This document shows, piece after piece, positions 33,743 through 42,638 of a stretch of DNA of 48,818 bases (position 1 is the stretch's first letter; each line of letters starts with the position of its first letter). This DNA is from CAZYQW01 sp964649825 (lineage in GTDB: Bacteria; Planctomycetota; B15-G4; JADJEK01): contig CAZYQW010000064.1 of NCBI GenBank assembly GCA_964649825.1, positions 1-48,818 on the forward strand, read 5' to 3'. The position numbers and the translations under genes are program-made. Under the pieces are notes generated by a model. That model ran no database searches. It was not told the DNA's origin and was given only the letters and a program-made list of their open reading frames with translations.

Positions 33743-35962
33743 ATGAACCCATTCCTACGTGTGAGCTCTCTGGCGTGGATCGCCGGGACGCTCCTGTTCG
33801 CACCCCGGGTCGATGCTCAACAGACGCGCGTCGATCGCCTGCTTCCGGCCGACACGCTGTTTGCGATCTCCGTGGATGACCACGAGGCCTACCAGGCATC
33901 GCTCGCGAACATGCCGCTCACCAAGATCATGGCGGACAAGGAAGTGCAGACCTTCCTCGAGAAGCCGACGGAGATGATCGCCGGGGCGATCGGCAAGCTC
34001 AGAGCAGAGATCCAAAAGCAGGAGGGGTTCGAGAACTTCGAGCTGTCGTTCGACGATCTCACCGCTGGCACCTACGGACGCATGTTCTTCGCCCTGACGC
34101 ACATCGCGATGCCGGATCCGCAGGCCGGACGCAACTTCCCCGACATAGGGCTCGTCGTCGGGATCGAGGGCAAGGCGGGAACCCCCGATTGGCAGGGACT
34201 CGTGAAGGACCTGATCGGCCGTGGCGCCAAGAACTCGGGCATGGAGCTCGGCTTTCGTCCGGCGAGCAAGGACGGCATCGATTACGAGGAGCTTGTGGGC
34301 GGCGGCACGGATCGTCCGCCGGTGCTGATGGCGAAGGCCGGGAAGCTGCAACTCTTCTCGTTGAGCCACGAGTCGTTGAAGGCCGTGATGACCCAGGCGA
34401 TGGGTGGGGCCGCTGGCAAGGCGCTCGCCGACCACGCCGCGTATCAGCTCGCGCAGAAGAACGTCGGCATCGACAGCCCGGCGGCGACTCGCGTCTACAT
34501 CAACACGAACCTCGGTCTGCGGACGCTCGCCGAGGGGATCAAGCTCGCTCTCGCGATGGAGAACGAGACGGAGTACGTGCCGCTCGTCGACAAGATCCTC
34601 GACAAGTCCGGACTCCTCGCGATGCAGTCGATCGCCGCGGCGTCGGTCGCCAAGGACGGCGTGGCGTGGAGCCGTAGCTGGATGGGGATCCAGGGCGAGC
34701 GGAAGGGTCTGCTCGCGCTCGCGGCGAATTCCGAGATCGACCTCGGAATCCTCGATCTCATCCCGAAGAACGCGTCGAGTTTCGGGATCATGCAAGCCGA
34801 CTTCGGTGGCTTCTACGACTTCGTGATGGACGTCGTGAAGACCGTCGATGAAGAGGCGCATCAGGAGATCAATGGGATGATCGATGGCTTCGGCGCGCAG
34901 CTCGGAGGTGACAAGCCGCTGAGCTTGCGCAACGATATTCTCGGCAACATCGGTCCTCAGATCGGCTTCATCCAGCCGCAGTCGAGCAACCCGATGATGC
35001 CCTCGTTCCTGCTGATGGCGCAGGTCAAGAACGAGGCGACGGTCGTCGGCGGTCTGACGAAGCTCTTGACCTTCGGCAGCGAGATGAGCCAAGGCGAGTT
35101 CTCTCTCAAGAGCTCCACGTACAAGGATGTCGAGATCCATCAGATCGAGGTCGGGGCCGAGATGGGAATGCCCATTGCGCCGTGTTTCGCGGTCATCGAC
35201 CAGCAGCTCTGCTTGTCGCTTTCGGTTGGCGATCTGAAGCGCCACATCCGTCGCACCGAGCGGACGGAGGAGAGCTCGATCAAGGAGAACGAAGACTTCC
35301 AGCGCTTCTTCTCGAAGCTGCCCCAAGAGGCCAAGCTCCAGACGCTGTCCTATACGGACGTCAAGTACTCGATCGAGAGCGGCTACAGCAGCCTGGTGAT
35401 GGCGCTCCCCATGATCACGATGGCCGCCGACTTCGAGCTCCCGATCGACATGGCGCTTCTCCCGACGCAGGAGACGATCACCGAGCACCTGTTCGGTTCG
35501 CTCAACTACTCCATGGAGAAGGAAGGCGGTGTCGTCAGCGAGGGGTACGGCCCATTCGGAGGCGAGGTTCTCGGTATGCTCGCGGGCGGCGCCATCGGAG
35601 GCCTCGCGGTCTGGGGCGCGCAGGAGATGGATTCGCAGTCTGTGTCGCGCGTCGCCCCGGCGCCGGTACCGGTCGAGGAAAGCCCGGCGGACCAGGTTCG
35701 CTACGACCTCTCCAACCTGAAGGCCGCGATCACCATCTACCGGCTCCAGAACGACCAGCTCCCCGTTGCGTTGTCGGACCTCCTCGAGCCGTCCGAAGCC
35801 TATCCGCAGGGCTGTCTCGGATCGGACTCGATCCCGCAGGATCCGTGGGGAAACACCTACCGCTATCAAGTCCGTGGTTCCGGCTACGCACTGTGGTCGA
35901 TCGGCGCGAACGGAACCGACGACGGCGGGCAGGGTGACGACATCCTGGTCGAGAAGAAGTAG
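33743..35962 (+). CDS. Exported DUF3352-like protein fused to a GspG-like pseudopilin head
   Basis: The 739-residue protein has a signal peptide (MNPFLRVSSLAWIAGTLLFA, ending near VDAQ). A large domain follows beginning LLPADTLFAISVDDHEAYQ, resembling DUF3352-type planctomycete proteins. Next is a Gly/Ala-rich hydrophobic stretch at about 605-628 (GMLAGGAIGGLAVWGA). Residues ~649-739 match the C-terminal head of major pseudopilin GspG: YDLSNLKAAITIYRLQNDQLP, then DPWGNTYRYQ, YALWSIGANGTDD and GGQGDD, the calcium-loop region. GspG normally has a prepilin leader, which is absent here. GGAGG lies five bases before the ATG at 33743. No other type II secretion gene except the lone MshEN protein is in the window. 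Confidence 0.82.
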   Translation: MNPFLRVSSLAWIAGTLLFAPRVDAQQTRVDRLLPADTLFAISVDDHEAYQASLANMPLTKIMADKEVQTFLEKPTEMIAGAIGKLRAEIQKQEGFENFELSFDDLTAGTYGRMFFALTHIAMPDPQAGRNFPDIGLVVGIEGKAGTPDWQGLVKDLIGRGAKNSGMELGFRPASKDGIDYEELVGGGTDRPPVLMAKAGKLQLFSLSHESLKAVMTQAMGGAAGKALADHAAYQLAQKNVGIDSPAATRVYINTNLGLRTLAEGIKLALAMENETEYVPLVDKILDKSGLLAMQSIAAASVAKDGVAWSRSWMGIQGERKGLLALAANSEIDLGILDLIPKNASSFGIMQADFGGFYDFVMDVVKTVDEEAHQEINGMIDGFGAQLGGDKPLSLRNDILGNIGPQIGFIQPQSSNPMMPSFLLMAQVKNEATVVGGLTKLLTFGSEMSQGEFSLKSSTYKDVEIHQIEVGAEMGMPIAPCFAVIDQQLCLSLSVGDLKRHIRRTERTEESSIKENEDFQRFFSKLPQEAKLQTLSYTDVKYSIESGYSSLVMALPMITMAADFELPIDMALLPTQETITEHLFGSLNYSMEKEGGVVSEGYGPFGGEVLGMLAGGAIGGLAVWGAQEMDSQSVSRVAPAPVPVEESPADQVRYDLSNLKAAITIYRLQNDQLPVALSDLLEPSEAYPQGCLGSDSIPQDPWGNTYRYQVRGSGYALWSIGANGTDDGGQGDDILVEKK

Positions 35963-36113
35963 GCGCGATCCGTTCGTCTCGACCCGCTCGGCCGGGGTGG
36001 GGGCCATCATGGTCCGCCACCCCGGTCTCGTCACTTCGCGACCCGTTGCCGAGGCACCTTTGAATCGAGGGACATGCTGCTGGTAGGCTGGGGCGACTCT
36101 GGAGCCTCCTGAG

Positions 36114-36362
36114 ATGTCCATGTTCAGCCGACTGAACGGTCTACGAAGCACGATTCGATCGGGAGCCAGCGCCCGGCTGCTCGCGGTCCTCCTTGGCGGC
36201 ACGCTCAACCAGAAGGTGATCGCGTTCCTCGGCGTCATCATCATCCTCGGCAGCTTCTACTACCTGCTCGTTCACGTGTGGGCGCCGCTCCTGCTCGGCA
36301 CCATCGGGGGAGTCTTCATCTACCTCGCCATCAAAGACTACGAACGCTCCTCCCGCATGTGA
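36114..36362 (+). CDS. Small membrane protein of unknown function
   Basis: An 82-residue protein with a basic amphipathic N-terminus (MSMFSRLNGLRSTIR) and two closely spaced hydrophobic segments at about 35-52 and 55-72, ending in a charged tail. I do not recognise the family. Its stop overlaps the GTG start of the acyltransferase gene (GTGA), which makes it a real, coupled gene and the first of a five-gene run. The 151 bases upstream hold no clear promoter. Confidence 0.72.
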   Translation: MSMFSRLNGLRSTIRSGASARLLAVLLGGTLNQKVIAFLGVIIILGSFYYLLVHVWAPLLLGTIGGVFIYLAIKDYERSSRM

Positions 36363-37063
36363 CGTCGGGCCCGCGCCGCCTCCGAGATCGAGTCCTCCCG
36401 CCGCTCGTCTCCACGTTCGGACCGAGCGTCGTGCGGGCGATCGGTTCGACTTGGAAGGTGACGCGCGTCGGCTTCGATCCATTCCACGCACGCCGGCAAG
36501 GGGGAAGCGAGCGGTACATCGTGACTCTGTGGCACAACACGCTGTTCCCGCTCGCGTACGTTCATCGCAACGAAGGTGCGACCGTGCTCGTCAGCCGGCA
36601 CGGTGACGGGGAACTGATCGTGCGCGCTCTGAACGGCCTCGGGTTCTCCGTCGCGCGTGGTTCAACGACGCGCGGCGGCGCGGCGGGATTGCGCGAACTC
36701 GTCCGCGTGGCGCGGCGAGGAGCCGGAGACCTCGCCGTGACCCCCGACGGACCGAAGGGACCGGCGAGGAGGGCGCAGCCGGGGATCGCCTACCTGTCCG
36801 CACTCACCGGGTTTCCCATCCTCCCGCTCGCGCTCGTCTCGGACCGCGCCTGGCGCTTTCGCTCCTGGGACCGCTTCCAGGTGCCAAAGCCGTTCGCCCG
36901 TGTCGTCGTCGTGGCCGGCGAGCCGATCCGCGTCGAACGAGCGGGCCTCGAGGAGCGGATCGGCCCGACGCTCGCCGCGTACGAGGAGGCGATGGGGCGC
37001 GCCGAAACGAAAGCGCGCGCGTTGCTCGAGGGGACGGAGGCGACCGCGTGGAAGCGACCCTGA
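36359..37063 (+). CDS. DUF374 lysophospholipid acyltransferase-family protein
   Basis: The 234-residue protein has the DUF374 pattern: VTLWHNTLFPLAY, VSRHGDGELIVRALNGLGF, the RGSTTRGGAAGLREL block and TPDGPKGPARRAQPGIAYLS. The family is related to the LPLAT/LpxL acyltransferases and is found in Gram-negative bacteria, often suspected to act on lipid A or lipid intermediates. The exact substrate is unknown. The GTG at 36359 overlaps the preceding stop, and the DUF72 gene begins 16 bases before its end. Confidence 0.9.
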   Translation: MTSGPRRLRDRVLPPLVSTFGPSVVRAIGSTWKVTRVGFDPFHARRQGGSERYIVTLWHNTLFPLAYVHRNEGATVLVSRHGDGELIVRALNGLGFSVARGSTTRGGAAGLRELVRVARRGAGDLAVTPDGPKGPARRAQPGIAYLSALTGFPILPLALVSDRAWRFRSWDRFQVPKPFARVVVVAGEPIRVERAGLEERIGPTLAAYEEAMGRAETKARALLEGTEATAWKRP

Positions 37064-37926
37064 GGATCGGCACCGCGGGCTGGTCGTATCCGGATTGGAA
37101 CGGCGTCGTCTTCCCCAAGCGCGTGCCGACCGGGTTCGATCCGCTCCGTTACCTTGCGGCCTACGTGGACGTGATCGAGATCAACAACACCTTCTATCGG
37201 GCGCCGCCGGCGAGAGTCAGCGAGCGCTGGGCCCACGCGGTGGAGGGCCTCGACGACTTTCGCTTTACCGCCAAGCTCTACCGCGGCTTCACGCACGCCC
37301 CGCCGCTCGAATGGAACCGAGGCGACGTGGACTCCTTTCGCGACGGCGTCCGGCCGCTCACCGACGCGGGTCGCCTCGAGGCGTTGCTCGCGCAGTTCCC
37401 GTTCTACTTCGACGCGAGCCCCGAGAACCTCGATCACATCCACCGGATCGCGGAGGCGTTCGCCGTCGCGCCGCTCGTGGTGGAAGTCCGACACCGCTCG
37501 TTCCTCGCTCCGGCCGTGCTCGACTGGTTCCGCACCCGCGCGATCTCGTTTTGCAACGTCGACCAGCCGCTCGCCCGCACCTCGATCGAGCCCGGCGCGC
37601 ACGTCACCGGGTCGATCGGCTACTTCCGTCTGCACGGACGGAATCGCGACGCGTGGTTCTCGCCCAGCGCCGGCCGGGACGAGAAGTACGACTACCTTTA
37701 TTCCCGGCGCGAGCTCGAGTCGTGCGTCCCGTGGATCCATCGTCTAGTCCAAGAGACCTCGATGACGTTCGTGGTGGCGAACAACCACTTTCTTGGCAAG
37801 GGCGCCGTGAACGCGCTCGAGTTGAAGGCGCTTCTCCAGGGCACCCCGGTCGATGTGCCCGACGCGCTTGTGGCCGCCTATCCACGACTCGCCCAACTCG
37901 ACACCAACCAGGACGGATCGTCGTGA
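37048..37926 (+). CDS. DUF72 (YecE-like) TIM-barrel protein
   Basis: The 292-residue protein opens RIGTAGWSYPDWNGVVFP and continues with DVIEINNTFYRAP, FRFTAKLYRG, LVVEVRHRSFL and GYFRLHGRNRDAWF, a full set of DUF72 motifs. The fold is a TIM-barrel related to phosphotriesterase-like sugar epimerases. The function is unsettled; some members occur near Fe-S or DNA repair genes. Start GTG at 37048. Its stop is overlapped by the RNase HIII start (GTGA). Confidence 0.95.
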   Translation: MEATLRIGTAGWSYPDWNGVVFPKRVPTGFDPLRYLAAYVDVIEINNTFYRAPPARVSERWAHAVEGLDDFRFTAKLYRGFTHAPPLEWNRGDVDSFRDGVRPLTDAGRLEALLAQFPFYFDASPENLDHIHRIAEAFAVAPLVVEVRHRSFLAPAVLDWFRTRAISFCNVDQPLARTSIEPGAHVTGSIGYFRLHGRNRDAWFSPSAGRDEKYDYLYSRRELESCVPWIHRLVQETSMTFVVANNHFLGKGAVNALELKALLQGTPVDVPDALVAAYPRLAQLDTNQDGSS

Positions 37927-38831
37927 AGAACCACCATGTGCAGATCATCGAGCCGGACATCGCCGAGCGAATCCGTGCGCAGCTCGAGGCCGACGGATTC
38001 AGCATGGGAATCGCCCCCTACGCCCTCTATGAGGCGGTTGGAACTGACGTTAGGGCGACGTACTACGGAAAAAGAAAGAAGTTCTTGATCCAGGGACCCG
38101 GCACGGACGGGCTGGTTCTCCGCCTGCGGGAGCTCCTCGGGGCCGAGTCCGACGCGGCCGCCGAGGATCCGGACGCCCAGGTGAAGGAACCGACGATCGG
38201 AAGCGATGAGTCGGGAAAGGGCGACTACTTCGGCTCGCTCGTGGTGGCCGGCTGCCTGGTCCGCCCCGAGGATGTCGTCTGGCTGCGGGAAACGGGGATC
38301 CGCGACTCGAAGCTCGCGAGCGACGTGGCGATCGCCATGGCGGAGGGGATCATCCTGAATCGGCTCGAGACCGCGGTGGTCGAGCATGAACCGGAGGAGT
38401 ACGGCCGCCTGCATCGTGAGTGCAAGAACGTGAACGTCATCCTCGGCCGGATGCACGCCGAGGTGATCCGACGCTTGTCCTGCCGGGCGAAGGGCTGCCG
38501 CCGCGTGCTGGTCGATCGCTTCGGCTCGGAGGAATACGTGCTTCGCGCGCTCGGGGAAGATGGGACCGGCCTTCGCGTGCGACAGATCCCACGCGCCGAG
38601 AAGAACCCCGCGGTGGCGGCGGCGTCTTTCCTCGCGCGCGCTCAGTTCGTCCGTTCCCTGGCCCGACTCTCGGACCGCGTGGGAGTCGACCTGATCCCGG
38701 GCGCGTCGGCCGAGGTCGAGAACGTGGCGCGCAAGGTCTTCGCGGTCGGCGGCGAGCCGCTCCTCGCTCAGGTTGCGAAGATGCACTTCAAGACCACCGA
38801 ACGGATCGTCCCGGGTCGGATCGACCCGTGA
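37923..38831 (+). CDS. rnhC: Ribonuclease HIII
   Basis: Cuts the RNA strand of RNA-DNA hybrids. The 302-residue protein has an N-terminal TBP-like substrate-binding domain (about 1-85, with YYGKRKKFLIQGPG) and a type 2 RNase H domain: GSDESGKGDYFGSLVVAG, with the DE pair and GKG of RNase HIII rather than the DEAGRG of HII. Later come RDSKLAS, VLVDRFGSEEYV and NPAVAAASFLAR. Start GTG overlaps the DUF72 stop. RNase HIII is best known from Firmicutes and Chlamydiae. No rnhA or rnhB is seen here. Confidence 0.95.
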   Translation: MKNHHVQIIEPDIAERIRAQLEADGFSMGIAPYALYEAVGTDVRATYYGKRKKFLIQGPGTDGLVLRLRELLGAESDAAAEDPDAQVKEPTIGSDESGKGDYFGSLVVAGCLVRPEDVVWLRETGIRDSKLASDVAIAMAEGIILNRLETAVVEHEPEEYGRLHRECKNVNVILGRMHAEVIRRLSCRAKGCRRVLVDRFGSEEYVLRALGEDGTGLRVRQIPRAEKNPAVAAASFLARAQFVRSLARLSDRVGVDLIPGASAEVENVARKVFAVGGEPLLAQVAKMHFKTTERIVPGRIDP

Positions 38832-39451
38832 CGGAGCCGGGCGACCGCGCCTCGTTCCCGATCCCCCCTCCGCGGCGGTCTCCCTCGTCCGCGCTGCGCT
38901 GGGTCCTCGTGTTCTATGGAGCGCTGACCGCGATCGGCGTCGGGTTGATGGCCTGGCTCGTCGACGGATGGACGGCCGCCCTCGGCGCGCCGAGGGTCTC
39001 GGTTGCGTACGCCGTGCTCATCGGCGCCGCGACCGCGATCGCCGTCATCCTCGTCACAGACCTCGTCCTCGACCGCTGCGAGTGGTCGGATCGGTTGAAG
39101 AAGAGCGTCCTCGAGCTGCTCGGGCCCATGACGCCGCTGCGTGCGGTCCTGATCGGGGTTTCTTCCGCGATCGGGGAGGAGATCCTGTTTCGCGGGGCGC
39201 TCCAGCCGGTGCTGGGTCTTTGGATTACGTCACTCCTGTTCGGCCTGCTCCACGGCCTGGGAGACCGGCGGATGGTCGGATGGACCCTATTCGCGATCGC
39301 GGCCGGGGTGCTGTTCGGAGGACTCGCCCTCGTCACGGGCGGCGTCCTCGCCCCGATCGTCGGACACGCGGTCATCAATGCGACCCAGCTCTGGCGGCTC
39401 TCGGGAGAGGCTCGGGAATCCGCGACCGTTGATGTCGACCGGTGGGCTTGA
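38828..39451 (+). CDS. CPBP-family intramembrane glutamic protease
   Basis: A 207-residue polytopic membrane protein with the three ABI/CPBP motifs: SAIGEEILFRGAL (EExxxR), LLFGLLHGLGD (FxxxH) and IVGHAVINATQLW (HxxxN). Such proteases process prenylated or other membrane substrates, and some confer bacteriocin immunity. The start GTG overlaps the rnhC stop. It is the last gene of the 36.1-39.5 kb run; a possible pyrB promoter overlaps its stop codon. Confidence 0.93.
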   Translation: MTEPGDRASFPIPPPRRSPSSALRWVLVFYGALTAIGVGLMAWLVDGWTAALGAPRVSVAYAVLIGAATAIAVILVTDLVLDRCEWSDRLKKSVLELLGPMTPLRAVLIGVSSAIGEEILFRGALQPVLGLWITSLLFGLLHGLGDRRMVGWTLFAIAAGVLFGGLALVTGGVLAPIVGHAVINATQLWRLSGEARESATVDVDRWA

Positions 39452-39476
39452 TAGGATCTTCCCAGGTCCGTAACAC
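39448..39476 (+). promoter_or_regulatory. Possible pyrBI promoter
   Basis: TTGATA (5/6), a 17-base spacer and TAACAC (3/6) span the end of the CPBP gene and end about 30 bases before pyrB. No pyrBI-type leader peptide or U-tract attenuator is visible. Confidence 0.4.
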
Positions 39477-39506
39477 CCCGGCAAAGTCTCGAACCCCAGA
39501 GCGCCG

Positions 39507-40460
39507 ATGCAGTCCGCCGAGGAGATGCCCGCGAGCAGCACGATCCAGTCGTTTGCGGGGCGTGATCTCATTTCGATGCGCGATCTGAAGAGCGAGGCGA
39601 TCGTCCACATCCTCGATCTGGCCGAGAGGTTCGAGAAGACGGACCGCCCGCTCCTGACCGGGAAGATCCTGGCGAACCTCTTCTTCGAGCCGTCGACTCG
39701 GACGCGGCTGTCGTTCCAGGCCGCGATGGGCCGGCTCGGAGGCACCAACATCGGCTTCGATGACTCCGCGCTCTCGTCGGTGTCGAAGGGTGAATCGCTC
39801 TCCGACACGATCCGCGTCGTCGAGAACTACTGCGACATCTTCGTCATCCGCCACCGCTTCGAGGGCGCGGCCCGCCTCGCGGCCGAGTCGACGTCGCTGC
39901 CGGTCATCAACGCGGGCGACGGCTCGAACCAGCACCCGACGCAGACGTTGCTCGACCTCTACACGATTCGCAAGATCCATGGTCGTATCGACCACCTGCG
40001 CGTCGCATTCCTGGGCGATCTGAAGTACAGCCGTACCGTTCACTCGCTCATCGAGACGTTGGGTCGGTTCTCGTGCGAGCTCGTGCTGGTCTCGCCCCCC
40101 ACGCTCCGCATCCCGACCGACATCCTCGATGAGCTCGCCGCACGCGGCGTCCGCTGCCGCGAGGAGTTCGACCCCACGATCCTGCCGATGGACGTCGACA
40201 TCCTCTACACCACGCGCATCCAGAAGGAGCGCTTCCCCGACCTCGTCGAGTACGAGCGGGTGAAGAACGCCTACCAGCTCGACCGAGAGGCGATCTCGGT
40301 CTATTCGAATACGGTGACGGTGATGCACCCGCTACCGCGCGTCAACGAGATCTCGACCGATCTCGACGACTACCCGGGCGCTGCCTACTTCAAGCAGGCG
40401 CAAAATGGGATCACCGTTCGCAAGACGCTCCTCTCCCTCCTGTTGGGAGCCGTGGAATGA
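39507..40460 (+). CDS. pyrB: Aspartate carbamoyltransferase catalytic chain
   Basis: Condenses carbamoyl phosphate with aspartate, the committed step of pyrimidine synthesis. The 317-residue protein has the carbamoyl-phosphate motif FFEPSTRTRLSFQAAMGRLGG, the mobile loop with SVSKGESLSDTIRV, NAGDGSNQHPTQTLLDLYTI, and MHPLPRVNEI near the C-terminus. The ATG at 39507 is listed; an ATG at 39525 is possible. It overlaps pyrI by four bases (ATGA), which indicates a class B holoenzyme like that of E. coli. Confidence 0.97.
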   Translation: MQSAEEMPASSTIQSFAGRDLISMRDLKSEAIVHILDLAERFEKTDRPLLTGKILANLFFEPSTRTRLSFQAAMGRLGGTNIGFDDSALSSVSKGESLSDTIRVVENYCDIFVIRHRFEGAARLAAESTSLPVINAGDGSNQHPTQTLLDLYTIRKIHGRIDHLRVAFLGDLKYSRTVHSLIETLGRFSCELVLVSPPTLRIPTDILDELAARGVRCREEFDPTILPMDVDILYTTRIQKERFPDLVEYERVKNAYQLDREAISVYSNTVTVMHPLPRVNEISTDLDDYPGAAYFKQAQNGITVRKTLLSLLLGAVE

Positions 40461-40930
40461 AATCCGAACGCGTGCTCGCCGACGAACGAGCCATCAAGGT
40501 CACGGCGCTCGAGCGCGGGACGGTGATCGATCACCTCCGCAAAGGGACGGGCCTCCGCGTGCTGAAAGTTCTCGGGTTGAACACCGAGGGAACGGTCGCG
40601 ATCGGCCTGAACCTCGACTCGAAGAAGCTCCGCCGGAAGGACCTGATCAAGATCGAGAATCGGGAGCTCAGCCGCGAGGAGGTCAACAAGATCGCCGTGC
40701 TTTCGCCAGAGGCGACGCTTTCGATCATTCGAGACTTCAACGTGGTCGCGAAGTTCCAGCCCGAACTCGAGGACGAGCTGGAAGGCGTCGTTCTCTGTCG
40801 GAACCCATCTTGCATCTCGAACCACGAGAACATCAAGACTCGGTTCCTTGTCGTCGATCGAAAGCCGATTCGACTCCGTTGCAACTACTGCGAGCGCTCG
40901 ATCCAGCAGAACGAGATCGAGCTCGTCTGA
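40457..40930 (+). CDS. pyrI: Aspartate carbamoyltransferase regulatory chain
   Basis: Allosteric subunit binding ATP, CTP and UTP. The 157-residue protein has the nucleotide-binding N-domain with GTVIDHLRKGTGLRVLKVLG and the C-terminal zinc domain with cysteines in LCRNPSCISNHE and RCNYCER (CxxxxC and CxxC), which contacts PyrB. It starts inside the pyrB stop. PyrI is common in archaea and enteric-type bacteria and patchy elsewhere; its presence predicts end-product feedback of this ATCase. Confidence 0.97.
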   Translation: MKSERVLADERAIKVTALERGTVIDHLRKGTGLRVLKVLGLNTEGTVAIGLNLDSKKLRRKDLIKIENRELSREEVNKIAVLSPEATLSIIRDFNVVAKFQPELEDELEGVVLCRNPSCISNHENIKTRFLVVDRKPIRLRCNYCERSIQQNEIELV

Positions 40931-40956
40931 CTCGTTCGAACCGGCCGAGGTACAGC

Positions 40957-42573
40957 ATGACGGCTCCTCCGACTCGAATCCGCACCGTGATCGACGGCTA
41001 CGACGTCCTCGCCGAACGCGAGCGCTACGCCTTTCCGGACGTCGAGGTCGGTGGGCGTCGCTTGAATCGCGGAAACGCCGTCGTTCGGATCGACGGCGAT
41101 CCGGACGACGGCTTCGCCGCCCGCGCCCGGCAGGACCACTTCGCCCACATCTTCACGACGACGCACGATCGCGCGGCGCCGGTGCTGGAGCTCGGCTACC
41201 CGATCTCGGGCCAGTTCGTGTCCTGCCGCAACGGCGTCTACATGGACATGTATCTCGGCGTTGCCCAGAAGCTGCTCGATGAGAACCATCCGCGGCTCCT
41301 CGCCGCGGTCGATCGATTGACGTCGCTGCGCCTCGCGCTGCGCCGCGAGATCGCGACGGACGACGTCTATGCCGCAAGCGAGGGAATCGAGGGGATCGTC
41401 ACGACCGCGAGGTTGGCCGACAAGGTCGCGGCGATGGCCGTGGGCTCCTTTCCACGACCAGGCGGCTACCGCGTCTTCCTGAGCAACAGCGGCGCCGAGG
41501 CGAACGAGGCCGCGATGAAGCTCGGGCAGCGCGTTCGCTACGTGCGCCTGCGCGAGAAGTACGGCTTCGCCCTGATCGAGCGGCTCATGGCGCAGCTCTC
41601 GATTGGAACCGTGCCGTACTTCGATCGAGCCGGCGGGGAGCCTCTCTACGCCGACTACCCGCTCTTCGTCGCGGCCTGCGAGGGCTCGTTCCACGGCCGG
41701 ACGCTCGGCGCGCTCCACCTCACGCGGTCGAAAAAGGTGCATCAGGTCGGCTACGGCAAGTTCGCCTGGACGCTCCACGTTCCGTTCAACAGTGCGCCGG
41801 ACGCGTTCGCGCAACGGCTCGATCCGCGTCCGCTCGATCAGATCGTGGCCGCGGACGGCGGTGTGCGCGGCGTCCTCGACAAGGGACTCGTTCCGGCCGA
41901 GCTCGTGGCGCTTTTCTGCGTCGAGGGCTTCCAAGGCGAGGGCGGCTATCGGCTCGCCGACTCCGCGTTCCTGAAGGGCGTTCGCGACACGTGCACCCAG
42001 CACGACATCCTCTATGTCGCCGACGAGGTCCAGACGTTCGGGCGGACCGGAGCGGCGTGGGTCCATCAACACCACGGCGTTCAACCCGACGTGATCACGA
42101 TGGCGAAGGGCGCGTGGGTCGGCGTCACGATCGCGCCGGCCGAACTCGAGCAGTACCTCGAGTCCGGGTGGCACTCGAACACGTGGGGCGGCGGCAAGGT
42201 GTTCGACAACACGATCGCTTACGAGATGCTCGACACGCTCACCTCGTACCCCGATCCGCTGTTCGAGGGGCGGACCTACCTCGAGAACGAGCGAATCAAA
42301 GGTGAGTACCTGCGCGAGCGCTTGGCCTGGCTCGCCGAGAGGCATCCGGCCCTCGTCGCCGAGTTCTCGGGGCTCGGCTGCATGTACGCGCTTCGCGTAC
42401 GTCGGCGCGACGAGGTCCTTTCGCGTGCGTGGCGCCGCGGTTTGAAGCTGCTCGGAGCGGGTGGCGCAGGCGACGTCGCCACGATTCGTCTATTGTTCCT
42501 GGCAGACGTCATCACTCACGAGATCGATCAGTTCATCGAGGCGCTCGACGGCGTGTTCGGTGAGTTGAGTTGA
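40957..42573 (+). CDS. Class III PLP-dependent aminotransferase
   Basis: The 538-residue protein, longer than the usual 400-450, has the class III core: FLSNSGAEANEAAMKL (PLP phosphate region), CEGSFHGRTLGALHLT, VEGFQGEGGY, YVADEVQTFGRTG, and the PLP lysine in MAKGAWVG. An insert of about 40 residues precedes the FHGRT motif (REKYGFALIERLMAQLS). The family covers ornithine, lysine, GABA and other omega-amino donors; the substrate is not readable. The ATG at 40957 has GAGG six bases upstream. It follows pyrI by 26 bases and probably shares its transcript. Confidence 0.9.
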   Translation: MTAPPTRIRTVIDGYDVLAERERYAFPDVEVGGRRLNRGNAVVRIDGDPDDGFAARARQDHFAHIFTTTHDRAAPVLELGYPISGQFVSCRNGVYMDMYLGVAQKLLDENHPRLLAAVDRLTSLRLALRREIATDDVYAASEGIEGIVTTARLADKVAAMAVGSFPRPGGYRVFLSNSGAEANEAAMKLGQRVRYVRLREKYGFALIERLMAQLSIGTVPYFDRAGGEPLYADYPLFVAACEGSFHGRTLGALHLTRSKKVHQVGYGKFAWTLHVPFNSAPDAFAQRLDPRPLDQIVAADGGVRGVLDKGLVPAELVALFCVEGFQGEGGYRLADSAFLKGVRDTCTQHDILYVADEVQTFGRTGAAWVHQHHGVQPDVITMAKGAWVGVTIAPAELEQYLESGWHSNTWGGGKVFDNTIAYEMLDTLTSYPDPLFEGRTYLENERIKGEYLRERLAWLAERHPALVAEFSGLGCMYALRVRRRDEVLSRAWRRGLKLLGAGGAGDVATIRLLFLADVITHEIDQFIEALDGVFGELS

Positions 42574-42638
42574 GCTGAGCCAGCCTCTTCGTGCTTCGAT
42601 CGGCTCGTTTCCACGTCCTACCCTGAGGGGAAGGCGCC

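Noticed and set aside
33755..36244. 829-codon minus-strand open frame opposite the pseudopilin-head fusion
   Set aside because: Composition typical of antisense shadow; the plus-strand gene has a signal peptide, ribosome site and recognisable domain.
42560..42590. Short TTGAG direct repeats before purF as an operator or promoter
   Set aside because: They overlap the end of the aminotransferase gene and no -10 lies at proper spacing; could be simple slippage.
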